Assembly: GCA_027382625.1 (NCBI GenBank)
Contig: JAJKFJ010021696.1
Location: 62,001 to 126,000, forward strand
Direction of reading: 5' to 3'
Source: Tetmemena sp. SeJ-2015
Lineage: Eukaryota > Ciliophora > Spirotrichea > Sporadotrichida > Oxytrichidae
Length of the DNA stretch: 64,000 nt
This document shows, in pieces, positions 1 to 13,960 of the stretch. The notes under the pieces were generated by a model, which worked only from the letters and a program-made list of their open reading frames with translations, made no database searches and had not been told where the DNA came from. Position 1 is the stretch's first letter, and each line of letters starts with the position of its first letter. The position numbers and the translations under genes are program-made.

Positions 1-3000
1 ATTGATAGCGAAATTAGTTGCAGGCTATACCCAAGAGCAAAAAGAAAGGTAAGCATGCTGATCTTTTAGAATCTTGAAATCTAAGATGGTACAATTAAGC
101 TCTAAATTTTCGACTTGAAGGTCTTAAACTTTGAGGTGGCCATTTAACTTGACACTACACTAGAGTTTGCAGTTGTAATAGAGAACTCTGAGTAAGTGAG
201 CTCATCCTCTTGAGATTTACTTTTGAGACTGTCTTAGAAGTTTGATCCGATTCTTCCCATTTAAATAGGGTCTTTCTCATCAATCCTTATTACAAAGAGA
301 TTTATTTCAGACCTCAACTCTCGATAGCTGAATTTGTGCACTCCAATATCTGCTTAGTACTAGCCTATTTTACAAGCTATATCAGGATACTCCCTTCTGA
401 ACTGCCTCTCCTTGTTTAAGAAAGTAGTATCTACATTCATTTAGACTCCCTTTACGAGTTCAAATTCGTACTCCTATTGCATTATACTCTTGCAGAGCTG
501 TTAAATTTGGAATAGCTGGTTATCGTTGAGAGAGAGTTGCTTTTTAGCATTTGGAGGAGGCATGCCTATCATTCGACTGCACTACTCATTTATTCCATGA
601 ATCTATCCCTCTCCATCTGTGAGCACCACACACAGCTTAGACATCTTAAGGTATTCAAATGAGTCATCAGCTAATCTGTAAAATTTTAATAAGGTTCTTA
701 ATTCTGATACGCTTGATTTTCTCAGTTTATTTGTTCAGAATTTTAGCGAAAGTTGAGAATATTAAACCGAAGTGCAGAGATACCTAGGCTTGATATAAAA
801 TAGGGTCATTTAAAGGAATCCATCCTTCGTTATAATCGGAAGTGGCTGGTTTCTTTCCAAAAAAGCAGATTTACCCTTCATTAGAAAGCCAAACCAATAT
901 ATATTTTAGATAATAATTATCTCAAAATTAAATGAGTTTATTCAGGAACTTATCATGAATCATGGCAAAAGGGGCAGGCATGAGTTTATTAATCTTACTA
1001 CCTATTAAATCCTTGGGGTCATATCCATAGACAAAACGACAGGAGCTGTTTGCTTGCTTTATCCTTCCCAGTTCTTTGATATCTCCAGACACCATGAGCA
1101 ATGAATATATGTCAGAATCAAAGAAACGAATACCCTACTCTCTTTGTTGCTCTAGCTTTGAGGAATTTTTGATTTGTTAAATCCTAGTCACTAGCTCTGA
1201 AAAGGTAGATTCATCTCTCAATATATATCTATAGGCCAAGGCATAAGTGCTAGAAGTGTCTATACACAGGGGATTAATAGAAACCAATTTAGAGAACAGA
1301 GTCTTTATCTCAAGAAAATTATGTTTCGCTTTAAGTAAATAAATTTATATCTCTATAATCTTGTCCGAGACTAAATAAGCAGTTGAGAGAGTCTTATCAA
1401 CATCATAATCCTCCTTTATCAGATCTCCCCAGAACTATTAGCAGCTGAAACTGAGATCTTCTAAATTTTTCTCAAAGTCTAGTTTGTGTTTCTCAAATTT
1501 GAGTAGTTAGTTTATATCAAAGGAGAGAGGACTCTCTAGAGATTTGTTCATCTCATCTTGAATTTAGGTTTTAGATGATAGATGAAAATTTTTCCGTTAA
1601 AGTTTTTGCAAGTTATTGCGTTTTCTAACTACACAAATAGGGCTTTGTAAGAGCTGTCGCAGTATTTATGATGGAAAAAACTCTTTAGCAATTTAATACC
1701 GAATGCTTTGGGATATGCCTCCAAGAATTTATTAAAACACTTATGAAAATATAAGAGTGTTATTGATGGCTTAAAATACATTCATTAAATTTGTCTATCC
1801 TTATTTCAAACTCCTTCTTGAAGATGTCAATCTTGGTTTTGTAGCTGAGTTTATAGGGGAGTCTCTTGAGATCTTGGAGTGATTTGTCGGAGCCCATGTG
1901 CGTAAGATTTCCTCCCAGTGAAAGGTTTGCAGTTAATCTTTTTGAGCCTACCGTGGTGAATTTTTTATCATACTCAGGTTCATAATTCCTACAGAGACAC
2001 TGCTCGTTTTCGCACTCTTCCATGTGTCTGCTTATCACAGAGTGGATATGCTTCTCTTATCCGTGCTCCTCATTAATGAAAAGTTTAAATAACATGCCTT
2101 TAAATTCAATCGCTTTTGATTGTTGACGAGCTTTTCCATTTCGTGAAGCATATTTATTAAAAGTAAAGTCTAATTTGTATTTAAGCATAACTACTAGATA
2201 GAGTTCGATTTAGAAGATGCTCTTGAAATTCTTTAGATCTGTATCCACCGTTATAACTTCCTGCTCTTTCTTCTTAATTAGAAAGTCTAAGAAGAAAGCA
2301 AAGCAAGCCCCTGCCACTATCAGAAATGGAATTATTTTTAAGATTTGTAAATAGTTAATTTAATAAGAGAAAGATGATGGCTATAAGTTTCAATCGGATC
2401 CCTGAGAGAGTGTCGAGTGTTGAAACTAGAGTAAATAGAAAGAGCTGACACTCGAGAAATATCATCACTATGTTCACCAGTTTGTTATAGAGGGAGGGCT
2501 TCATATACCTGTCGTAGATCAGGTAAGTTGATAGCACCAGGCAGATAAAGTTTACTATGGAAATATAAGACGAGGACAAAACTTCCTAGCGAGGATCTCT
2601 ACTATAATTCATATAGTTTGAGTAATAAAAAGAACAATCAAAAATTTCATTATAGCTTGTAGAGATTTCTTATGTATCTTCCTCGATCGTTCCAACTGGC
2701 CCAAGGGAATGTTTTTATCTGGAAATTGACGCTTGATAAAAAAGTCAGCGTATGTTATCAACAGCATAAATAGCCATTCAAAGATTACGAATATGCATGA
2801 ACATAATTAAATTAGCATAAGGAAGATAAGCCCAATTATTCCGAAATATAGCCCAAGAGTTCTGAAAGTGGAGTCACAGCCAGCTTCGAGCTCATAGTCA
2901 TCACTGCAGTAAAATTAAGAGATGAACATGTCCATCAGCAGCTGACTGAGTGCTGATGACAGCAAGACTAAAAATATACCAGAGAGTTTAATTGCGTTCA

Positions 3001-3315
3001 TTACTATCGTACTCGCCTATCTTTAAAATTAAGATAATTAATTAATCTACCGCTCTCGTCGTTTCGATTATTGGATCCTTCATTACCCTTAGTTTGATTA
3101 ATTTTGAGGGCTCTTCCTCTGAAGAAAATAAAGCCAGATTGTAAAATGAGCATGACTGTGACTATGACTATGAGAACTCTAACCACTTGGACTGTGATTA
3201 TTTTGTATAAGTTTTTTGTGAGCACCACGTCGAAATTGATCATCCTCTCGACTGGTATGCTCATTAAATATCCCATCTCAACTATTACTAGCACCAAATA
3301 CACAAGAATAGGCAT
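1..3315 (-). CDS. PAS-domain multi-transmembrane protein (TmcB-like), 3' end outside the window
   Basis: Read on the minus strand with UAA/UAG as Gln, this is an almost continuous coding region of about 1,100 residues that runs off the left edge. The N-terminal third (3315 down to about 2260) holds several hydrophobic segments. A His/Cys-rich stretch follows (HMEECENEQCLCRNY near 2000), then a helical region. Next is a PAS-like sensor fold near 900-1150 (DLIGSKINKLMPAPFA) and a second one near 500-650 (LCVVLTDGEGQIHGINEQ). This order matches the large ciliate family of PAS membrane proteins related to Dictyostelium TmcB, proposed sensors or channels. The start is the first Met of the open frame at 3315. 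The frame slips by one base at about four homopolymers (for example near 1590 and 2700). Coding sense continues in the neighbouring frame, so these look like sequencing deletions. Function is inferred from family resemblance only. Confidence 0.8.
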
Positions 3316-3928
3316 TTTAAAGCATACATAACTATTTTATAAGTCTTAATAAATTTGCATTTTAAGGTTCTTGATAATTTCAAAGCTAGAATACAAAAAT
3401 TTGAATAGATAAATAAATATCTCATTCAATTATAAATAGAAAGAGAGATGATATCGTTGGCTTGGATAGAGGATTTAATCTCTATTTTACTATAGGAGGA
3501 GCCCACCTTCTAAGCATTAACTTGCGAAGACAGTAGCTAATGCATATTATTCTTCTCTTCTTTACTATTATTATAAATTATTGCTCAAACAGAAACTTCA
3601 AATAAATGAAGATTTCTAATTCATTATGAGAATAATATTCATATGAGTGATATTTAAGTTAGAAAGTTTTATTTGAGTGGGAGGGGTATAGATGTATATA
3701 ATGTTTATTTTTTCACTTCGATTTAAACATAAAATATTTTAGTCTCTACTGATCGATAATGTAATTAGTGGATTCCTGATTGGCTGATTGTTAAGATTAG
3801 GAGGTTTATAAAATTTAATAACAGGAAAAGAAAAGGGAGTTAGTCATTAAATCTTGCATAACTCTTCCATTTGAATATTTTAAAGACACAAGTTTCCAAA
3901 TTACTGACTCAACAAAGAATCTACAGGA
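3316..3928. other. Divergent intergenic region
   Basis: A+T-rich DNA between two genes transcribed away from each other. No open frame with coding character, no RNA gene and no repeat were recognised. It presumably holds both promoters. Confidence 0.6.
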
Positions 3929-6900
3929 ATGTTTACCAGCAAGATAAATGATATGATCAAGGTATACCTGGATAGGTATCTATTTGGCTTCGATAAAAAT
4001 CAACTAAATTTATCCATTCTCAAAGGTGAGTAGTGAAGCAGGGACCAATTTTCAAACTATCAAACGATCAATAATACTATCAAAACACCATTATTTGAAG
4101 AGACTCGAAGTTTAAAACTTAATTTAGGCAACATTAACTTGAAAAATGTTAACATCAGGCCAGACGAAGCTAATAGGATAATTGATGGGCTCATGCTCCC
4201 AGTATCGCTAAAAGCAGGAATGATTGGAAATCTTTAAATCAAGGTAACTCTTTCGCATTTCTTGAGAGTAGATTATCTAATCACTCTCTCACTATTCATA
4301 CTTATTCTGTCTTTAGTTCAGCATCTTCTCTGTTATTAAATATATCGACTCACACCTTCTCATTAATTTTTGTTTGGACTAATCCGTTGGAGTTGACAGT
4401 GGACGATTTGTATCTGATCCTTGGTCCGAATATGAGTTTCTTGAGTCATGATGAGAGCTACATTTAAGATGAGGACCTCGATGAATCTTACGATTCTACA
4501 AATGTTTTCAACATTTTCGAGCACGAACTTCAAATCAAGAAGAAAATTAAGAGTAAGATGATAAAGAGTGATGCATGAATTAATTGCTTAATAGATATCG
4601 ATAAAGCTTCTGCAAATAACGGTTAAGCCAATGATGAAAATAGTGATGAGTCCGTTAAGTCTAATTTTAACAACCTGATGAAGAATCTCAGATTGACCAT
4701 CAATAAGCTTCACATCAGATTCGAGGATGATTACTTCTCATAAGAGAAGCCTTACACATTTGGTGTGGTAATTGACAAGTTCGATCTTGCAACTGCCGAT
4801 TAAGAGTGGTCATTTGATAGCCTTCTTAATCTTGCCTATCAAAAGGTTAAACCCCAGCATCTGTAACAATTCAGCTAGTTTAATCAGTATTAGAGAGCAA
4901 GAAAAGAAGGATGAGGGAGTCATTATTTTGAAGGAGCTTAATTTCTCTAATGCGAGAGTATACTTTAACTCAATGAGTGAGATGTTTATTCCTTCTAGCT
5001 TGTGGGAACAAACCAGACACTTAGAGAACCAAATTTTTGATGCGATGCCAGTAGAGTCTCTAAAGGATCTTATGAAAGAGTAAGGTATTTTTAGAAAATG
5101 ATTGCAATGTGTAGAGTTTTTGTGGGCAAAGGGACCTACTTTTATCTTTTGAGTGATTTCAATTTAAATGCCAGTTTCTATATCTACAAGCAAAACCAAG
5201 CAATCATTACCCTAGAATCAAAAAAACCAAGACTCCACCCAAGTTTTTCTCAATTTGTGCTTGAACTTAATATAATATAAAAGCCTTTCGCATTATCAAA
5301 AATTAAAATGGTGGTATCTCCTCTCAATATGCAAGTGACTCCGCAGTTGATAGATGACTTCTTCAAATTCTACGATTTCATGCAGAACTTCTCCATTTCT
5401 TTAGACTTAAAGCAGTATCGTCCTCAGAGAAGACCTATGTGCCTAAGTGAAATATATTTTAATCATTTAACTTATAATGAAATGAATAACCAGGACATTT
5501 AAGATGACCATATTAAACGCAAGAGAAAACTTATCGTTAGAGATTTAAAAAAATATATTCTTTATGATGATTGGTTCTTCTTTGTAGTATGGTATGTGCG
5601 TCTCAGAAACTTGCTTACTCCTAAATTCATTAATATGCACTCAATAATTGATTAAATCTATTACTAACTACTACAGTGAGCAACTTATAGAATAAGAAAT
5701 AGAGAACAATCCTGAAAAGTATGAAGGGCTAATGCAAGCTGCTAAGTCTGGAAAAGCTAGATCAACCTTAAAATACTTCTTTTGCATTTTTAATCCAATA
5801 AAATCAAGAATTATTTGGAGGACTAAGGCAGAAAGAACCAAGCAGCTCTTTAAGAATAAGAAAGCTTGGATAACCAGAAGAAGTACGATGACATCCAAAT
5901 TCTACTAAAGTTCGAATAATTAAACATTCATGTTTACGAAGATCTTTACAAATACAAGAATAAGAATAAGTCTATATATCGATGTATTTAAATGACTTAC
6001 ATTCATAAATTTTCTATTGTCTATGCCTTCTTTTGAGCTGATCTTTGACACCTTAGTTTAATTCTTCATTACATTTCTAGTAAGTTTGTAGTTTATGAAT
6101 CGCATTCAAACTATATCTCAAACGAGATAAAGAACAATTTGGTCTTTAGGGATTTCAAGTTGTTCCACACTCAATTCTTCAAACCTGACTCAAATATCCA
6201 AGAGAATTTATTGAAGATGTCTGAGATGGACTACGGAAAGGCTGCTATACATTCGAGTTCTTCAATCATCAATAATAACTTGAATGATAACATGCGTTGC
6301 CTTACAGAGAGAGAAAACTTTTCCAGACTTGCACCTCAGTAATAGCTTTAAGGCAAGCCTAATCCAGGGTAACTATATAACAACCAGCAGGTCACCGGTA
6401 ACGCCAATTAATTCAAGGGAAGTAATACAAACCTGGGAGGTTTATTAGGATAGCAGAGGCAATAGTATGTTTAGTAGAGATAGACTAATAATCAAGGATT
6501 AAGCATCGGAGCAATCTCTCGGCTACCCAAATTCTTAAAGCAGCTTAAGTTTTTTAACACTAAATGGAGGAGCATTAAACTCTAATCAGAGAAAGTAAAT
6601 TCGCAGTTCAGACTACAATCAAAGTAACATCGACATAATCATGAATGAGTCACAAAGCAACTATCGAGAAATCTCATCCCAGTATGTTAACACCGGAGGA
6701 AACTAAGGCCAAAGAAATAACTTCGAAAGACATAATCAAGTAGGAGTTTCTGCTACTGTCTTCAATAATAAGCAAGGAGCTGTGATCGGAAGTCAACTCA
6801 CAGCATCCATGATTTCTAACTAGACTGTGAGCTAAAATGAGTTTGAAGCTGGGAAGAATATGAGTAAGATTTAAAACTACAGATAGCACTAAGATTCCCA

Positions 6901-9900
6901 AGTCACTGCACCATAGCCAGCACAGAATTCTATCTTTGACTTATTTGGATTGAAACAAACCTTTGAGAATTTCTTTGATAAGATAGCAGGAAATTTAAAT
7001 ATGAGCTCAAATGAAAACCAAAATACTCCTTCATCATAGCAGTAAGATGCAGTTTCATAGAGAAGTCAGGAGAATGGATAATCTAGCTTTAACAACTACG
7101 CTCATGGCAACTCAAGAGTTCATCATTTGTAAAGCCCTCAAAATCAAAGCAATACGCATACCTACTTTGATAACAATTCAGTCGATTTGTATTTATGTCT
7201 TTATGATAATTATAGTTATTAATTAGAGACTTAATAACACTCAAAATATCTAGACTGTACTTGGTGGAAGCAACACCTCGAAATATATTGATAATCTTAA
7301 AACACCATTCAGAGGTAGATGAAATATTTTTATCCTAATCAAATTCTATTCCAATTTTAGACTTTAGACACCTGGTGTCAACTAAACCTTAGGATTGAGA
7401 ACTCAAGGGAATTAGAAATTGTCATAGCCAGATTTATACTCTTTCAGTGCTCAGTAACATGGTCGCAGAAATTATAACTAATCAGTCCAACCTACTTATA
7501 ACAAGTAGAGTAATTTTTAATAAAGTTGTCAAATTTTCTAAATGAGTCAATAAAATCAGCTTGGAGGCTTTCTAACACCTTTATCTCAATAGGGATTACT
7601 TTGGGAATAGGAAAAATTCTCAGTAAATTAGCCATCTTAAAATAGATTCCTTACCCATGATGCCCAAGAGCCATTCTTCAGAAGTCAGATATTGAGCGTC
7701 AGTTCAGTGAATCCAAATAACCGCACCTCGCCTGCTCTCTGTATCGAAAGTACCAAATTATTTGGCCAGGGTTAAAGAAGTTTAGTCGTCTCAAATCGGC
7801 CCTCTAGCATATAAGTAAAGGTTGAGCTTGGAAACGCGCAATTGCAGTATTGTAATGAAATCATAAAGAACTCTTGCGATGTTATAGTAGCATACAAGAA
7901 ACTTCATGCTTTTAGATACGTGCCTCTCAAGAACTTATTTTTAGGCAGGGAAAATGTTCATAGAATAATTCAATAAGGAATCTCTTTTAATTTCATTTTT
8001 ATTTATTAGAAAGCTTTAGCTTCATGCTCCTTTATACCTCATTAAGAAATTATTCGTCTCAGATCCTCAAGGTTCAAACAAGTAGAAATCTATCTTCTTA
8101 TCCCAAGATGTCATCTTTCATTTTTATCATCTTCGCTTTAGTTATTATCTAGCCTGCAGGTCAATCTTAGAAGTCTTCAAATCTCTCATAAGCTTTTAGC
8201 CAAGGAGAAAACACTAAAGCTAATAAAAATGCAGAAAATTCAAAACCACCTCCAGCTTCTTTCAAAGCTTAGATTTACAAGCCTGAGCAAACCAGTGAAG
8301 ATGAAAATATAAGTGACTGGGAGGACTAGGACTAAAAGCAGCATGCTAGAAATAACATTCAACAGGCAGTTAGCGCTAAAAATGGAGGCAATAATGCCAC
8401 TTTAATCACACAGAAAGAAGCAAAGCAATTTGAGAAGTTCAAAAATGACATGAACTAAAAAGGCAAAGTGCTATAGTAAGCAAAAAATCAGAAAGCTGTA
8501 GAAGGATAAAGAGGGACTGAGGAAGAGCTGCTTCTTAAGAAGGCAATTTAGATAGAATAAACTTATTCTAAGGTTGACCTATAAATTTCATTACAATCGA
8601 TTCTTTTTAGACGTGAGTGTTTGCATTAATCTAAACTACTTTGAAATATTAGTACTCGAGCCCAGACAAAGCATCGACTAAAGATAGTAGATAATGATGA
8701 AGCTGATTTCAAATCCTCAGATAATAAACTTATTCAAGAATTCGAGGAGAGTGGATTCGAAGCCTTTGGTTTGCAGTTTTAGAGTCAAAACAAGTTTTAG
8801 ATGATATACCTCTTCGCTAAGAGCATGAGATCTTCTATGGATAAGTTCTTTTTCAATTCCTCTATAATGGATGGGGAGGCTGCCAATTTTGAACATATGA
8901 GGAAAATATTCAGAAGGATTAATCGACCACCACTCTAAATTCAGGGTAAATCAAATAACCCCATAGCTAGAGAAACTATTAAGCAAATCATTGACAAGAT
9001 ATAATTTCATTGAATTTTATGCCATGAAGATAACGTCGCTTCGCCAGCTACTATGATTTATAATGCAAAGGGTGTTTAAGAGCAAGAAGATATCCTCTAT
9101 AAAGGAAAATTTACTCTCACTAAGAAAAGCAGTGGAGGGGGAAAGAAGCAATCTCAATACGATGCTATGTTTGCTTAGATGGAGGATGATGGAGGACATA
9201 GCTCTCACTCACAAACTCCTCAGCTTTCATATAAGAACTTGAATTTGAATGAAAGTCATAAGGCAGAGTACTAAATCATCAAAGAGCACCAGCACAAATA
9301 ATTGTCAGCTCCAATGGGCTAGCTCCAAGATAGAAACGGAGCAGAGGGCTCCAAGAATTTAGAAGATAGTGGATTAAACCTCTAAGCGTAGTATACAGAA
9401 GAGAATGAGGAAGAGGAGGAGGCGAAAGATGCTGGGAAAATGAGAACAAACGGCTCTTAAGGTGCTTAACAAATAACTGCAAAAAGAAAGCAGCAACAAA
9501 ATATTCCCTCTAGTGGAATTTAGAATAATACCATGAGTCCATCATAGTAACAGGATTAAACTAGAGAACAAAGGGAGTTGAACTAGAAACAATTTTCTTC
9601 AGACTTATTATCTCCAAGATTCGATGGATAGGGCTTATAATCTAAGCTTCTCCAATCTAAAGTAGGAGGAGCTACTTAAGGAATAAGCATTTTATCCAAG
9701 ACTCCTAATTCAAACCCATCAAGTTAGAACTTGCTCGCGCAAGCTAGTGGTAACGCTTCAGTTTAAGGTTCAACTTCTTCATATTCCTAGTCAACCAAAA
9801 ACTAGCTGACAAAGTATAGCGCAACTCAGATTAATCAAAAGTAGAACATTCTGGGTAATGGTGCTGGTCAAATTACCTAACACAAGAGCAAGTTAAGTGA

Positions 9901-10600
9901 GGGTTTCAACCAAAGCAAGACACATTAAGTTTCAAATATCTCGAAGACACTGGATGATAGATAGCCGATTGGTGGATAAGCAGCCTCTGCTCTCTAAAAT
10001 CCAAGTTTTAACTTCAAGTAGTACTAGAGTGGCAATCCTTGTCATATATAATTTCATTCTCTTTTAGCTTTTATAAAATAGCATGATAATCCAACTCACT
10101 CGAAGAGCTCTAAAGTTAAAAGTGCTAAGGAAAGACTCTCACCCCCTTCTTCTTAAGCCTTAGACTCTCTAAAGCCTTCATTCTAAAGAAATTAAAACGA
10201 CACCGATTAAGAAGAGGAAGAGATTTTTGCAAACGAGAGAGAATACGATTCTCTCAAGCTCAGTCCTGGCTTAAATATCTCAAACACTAAATATATATTG
10301 TTTTGAAATTGAATTCAGAATAAATTTTACAAATCTTATAAATAGATGAACAACATGACTGGACTAAAGAAAGCAAAGTCTAATCAGAATCACACCTATT
10401 AGATTCCCACAGGCAGCACCCAGAATGCAACTTTCACTCTGGGAATTCCCTCTTCAAGTATACCTCTAAACAAGAACTTGTCAACTGGCAGTGGACACCA
10501 GAATCAGAAGAACATCCCTTAAATTATAATGACTTTTTATTCTCTTTCTTTTTTAAATTCCCGAGTTAAAGTTCTTAGCAGTAATTGCGTCAGTAAGTGA
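3929..10600 (+). CDS. VPS13-like bridge lipid-transfer protein, N-terminal chorein part and long Gln/Ser-rich region; truncated by C-rich block
   Basis: The ATG at 3929 opens a chorein N-terminus (MFTSKINDMIKVYLDRYLFG, then NINLKNVNIRPDEAN and LPVSLKAGMIGNL), the hallmark of VPS13/ATG2 proteins that move lipids between membranes at contact sites. A GT-AG intron lies at 4026-4127 and a second starts near 4237. A 42-nt intron at 4553-4594 contains an in-frame TGA. Downstream WTNPLELTVDDLYLILGP and NKLHIRFEDD match the next conserved VPS13 blocks. From about 6140 to 10560 the frame stays open but is rich in Gln, Ser and Asn with acidic patches. This is unusual for the family, and I cannot show from sequence alone that it is one protein. 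Several +/-1 shifts occur at homopolymers. The usual C-terminal VPS13 domains were not found, and coding sense stops at the C-rich block near 10600. Confidence 0.75.
4553..4594 (+). other. 42-nt GT-AG intron in the VPS13-like gene
   Basis: It begins GTAAG and ends TTAATAG. Its length is a multiple of three and it contains a TGA (4576-4578) that would otherwise truncate the protein. Splicing gives a continuous frame (KIKNIDKASANNG). Confidence 0.75.
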
Positions 10601-13555
10601 CGTTTGGAATTAAAAATCAGCCCCTCACCCAAACCGAAAGCATACCAACTGCGGCATAATAAATCTGCAGATAAAATGTGCTCGATATAACTACTCTCGC
10701 ATATGCGAGATGATACAATCGACCCTCAAAACTTTCACACTCAAACCAATATCAACTAAACCTACTCACTCATTAATATAACACATGACATAACCTCAAA
10801 TCTCATGCCCGGCTCTCTCCCTAAAATCGCTGACATATCGTAAAAAATCTTGACTTGTTCTTCTCCTTTCTACAATCCGGCCTGACAAGTCTTCCTCCAA
10901 ACATTAACACTCTTGGACCTTATCGGACCTATCCTTCCACTTCTCTTACAAGTGTCTTTTGAAGCTCAGCCTTCCATTCCTCCCATCCTGAACTATCTTA
11001 ACACACCCTGAACCACACACCACAGGCACAAGAAGCACCCCAAAATACACTCCCCATTTTTCGCCTTCTAATCCAGACTCCTTGCGCACTACGCCGCTTA
11101 ATCTGCGCAGTGTGTCTTCTCTGATGATCCTCCCCACTCCCCCCCCCCCCCCCCCCCCCTCATCATAAGCTGCAGCTATCCGCACCCCTCTCCCCTTCTA
11201 CTTGACTAACTCTCTGCATCAAACCAACACCCACAAACGCACAATCTACCAACGTCTTCCATCGACCCCCGCTACCAATACCGTTTCGACAGCGATTCCG
11301 TCACCGTGATCACACCCACCCCCCTCCACACCACGACCAACGCTTCCCAGCCCCTTTCACATTAGCCCCTTCTCTCGCCACACACGGACACCCCCACATC
11401 GTTCCCCGCATACACCCCCTCTACCCCCCACTACCACCCGCATGCACCAAAAAAGCCTCTAGCCCCTCGATAAACTCCAGATTCACCCATAACACCCGCA
11501 TACCCAAAGTTCAAGCTCTAACTAGCTCTTCTACCTCACCCCCTCCCCCCCCCTCCCTAATACGGTCTCCAAGATCGACGACTCGTCCAGTAGCCCGCTA
11601 ACTCTTCGCTCTTGGCCGGCCCCCCGCAGTTCTTCTTCGGCCCCATCCTCCTATTTAGACGCCCTCATCTGCTTCTTCATCACCCTCCTATATATATCTA
11701 ACTGTCGTAGTAGGAATCTATTACTCACATTTTTGCCCCCTCTCCCCCTTACTGGGCCCCAGTATTCAGCTTACTTAACAGCCCATACAACCATTCTCCT
11801 GGCCTCCAAGGAAACGACATTCTTCTCCTCTCACCTCCATCCTCTCTTAGCAAGCACCAGCCTCTCAGTGCCCTCCCTGTCAAGAACCCCTACTCTCTTC
11901 AGCTCATCAATTGACTCAACACCCTCATCACAAGCGCAAATCCTATCATCCTGCCCTATTGCGGGCCGCCTTATACCAACGCTGGAGATCCCCTTAGCGC
12001 AACGTGACCTCACACCCATTCCAATTCTTACATCCTCTATTCAGACATCAGCGTTCCATCGCACTTCTCTCTCCCACTCGCCTCTGCCTCCTCTCCCACA
12101 CCATCCCTATTCACCACGTGCGCTATGTACATTTTGCCGAGCCGCCCCGCTCCTCTTACATTCGACACACTCCTCCCTCCCCCCCCCCCCCCCCCCCCCC
12201 CCTATCACGGCGTTCCCCTCGCTTTACCAGGACTACGACTTCCTACACCTTCCAACAAATCTACCCCAGCATGGCAGTAATTCCAATCCCAAACACGAGG
12301 ATTCCTCCATCCATGGCCCTCCCATTTTGTACCCTTCATTCCTTTAGCGCACAATCTGGAACTCTGTTAACTCAGTCTCCTGCCCAGCCCACATCCGATC
12401 AAGTATCAATCCTCCTGCACTGTAGCACAGCCAGCCCATTCTCAACACCACACATCCTCTGATAATCAAACTATACTCGTCCGGCGATCCGAACCTCTTG
12501 AATCCTCACCATCATTGTCCTGCGTCCCCCCCCCCGCGTCATTGCCGCCTCTCGGCGCGCCGTCGCCCCTTTCCTTGTAGTCGGAACTCCACTCTCCTTC
12601 CCTCGACAGCGACCTCTACACTTCCTCCACTACTGCAGCGACTCATCTCCATGACAGAGCAAAAACCCCCAGTCTGCTCAAGTGAAAACAGCGCCCACAT
12701 ACACCCTAACTCCCCTCCCCTTACATAAGATTCCTGGCGCATGCCTGCGACCACTTCTTCCCCTTCTCTTGCTTTTTGCTCTTCTATTCGCCTTCTTCGT
12801 ACCCCCACGACCAAGTCTGAGCAAATACTCTCCGAGGACAGATGCAAATACGCGAATCCTTGTGCCTCCCAATCTTGGGCCACTCTCCCAGATTGACCAC
12901 TTGCATCTCGCAGTCCTCCCCCCCCCCCCCCCCCCCCACACACCCTTAAACCCCCCCCCTACTCTAGCCCCCACATCTTATCGAGTTCTTGACCTCGCGC
13001 CATCGATTTTGAACTCCCCTTCCCCCATCCCCCTTCGCCTCCACGCACTACCGCTCATGCTCTCGCGGGGCAGCTGCCCCAAAGAACGACACTCGCCCCC
13101 CACCCCCCCATGACGGCCCGCCATTTTCACACCCCAAGCCAGGAGAAGCCACACCTCAACACATCCCACGTCAGCCCCATCTCCTCTTCCCACATCCCAC
13201 GACTTCACAATACGCCACAGCTCTAGGAACACTCAGGCGCAGCCTCCTTCTCACACTGACAAACAGTCCAACATGAAGAACCTCCAGCACTTAGTTTTCC
13301 GACACAACACAACCGTGACAGCCGCGTCAATTGTGTTCTTACCCTTAGAAGCCACTCCAACTTGCACATCCCACCTTCTCATACCCAATAAGGCTTCCAC
13401 CCTCGCCCTGAGGAAGACGAACGCCAGCTCCCCTCTGAACGGCGAATAACTCCCCTCCGCGAGACCCACAGACACCGCAACTAGTACCTTTCGAAGGCTT
13501 TAGATCACACTGCAACTCTGTGGCACTTCTTTCGAAGAGGGCACACTACGGCTTA

Positions 13556-13960
13556 AGGAGACTAAGTTTAAAAAACATAGAGTTCCTAAATATTTTACTG
13601 TGTAGAGACTACTACACCTCCATAGACTTCCACTTCAATTAATCTAAGAATGGACAGGTGCTTCTCATGGATAGAGACAGAGACAGACAAAACTTGGTGA
13701 AAAGAGATTTATGCTCTTCACATGAAGGCAACTGTGGATTGGATTCTGAGAATGGAGGCAGCGTGCATACAGATTCTGCTCTTAACACTAACACATAGGT
13801 CGCTCTGGCATGACTAAGTCAGGACTTGCAACATCATGAATCACAGCGCTCTGAGGTTAAAAGAGCGAAGAGTAATTCGTTCACTCCAAGCAGCCAGTCA
13901 CAGGAATATTAATTTATTGATTATACAGTAATCCTCAACATCTTCTCGAGACGTGCAGAC
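13556..13960 (+). CDS. Island of ordinary coding sequence inside the C-rich block, partial
   Basis: For about 400 bp the composition returns to that of the flanking genes and one frame has clear coding character with ciliate Gln codons (LSLKNIEFLNILLCRDYY, then DFHFNQSKNGQVLLMDRD, and SSQSQEYQFIDYTVILNIF). There is an in-frame TGA at 13811-13813, but the same frame reads on as plausible protein beyond it. Neither a start nor a true end is visible; both sides dissolve into C-rich sequence. It may be a germline coding segment (MDS), possibly of the VPS13-like gene interrupted at 10.6 kb, but no shared pointer could be proved. The protein family was not recognised. Confidence 0.5.

Noticed and set aside
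1570..3003. Three stop/start overlaps of the type ATGA in the PAS gene, suggesting programmed -1 frameshifting
   Set aside because: At the two clearest sites the downstream frame has coding sense well upstream of the ATGA, and a homopolymer lies where the frames cross, so a missing base explains the shift better.
4576..4578. In-frame TGA in the VPS13-like gene as a sense codon
   Set aside because: It falls inside a 42-nt GTAAG...TAG intron whose removal keeps the frame.
11038..11045. CCCCAAAA, the stichotrich telomere unit
   Set aside because: Only a single 8-mer in a C-rich context; no tandem array, so not a telomere.
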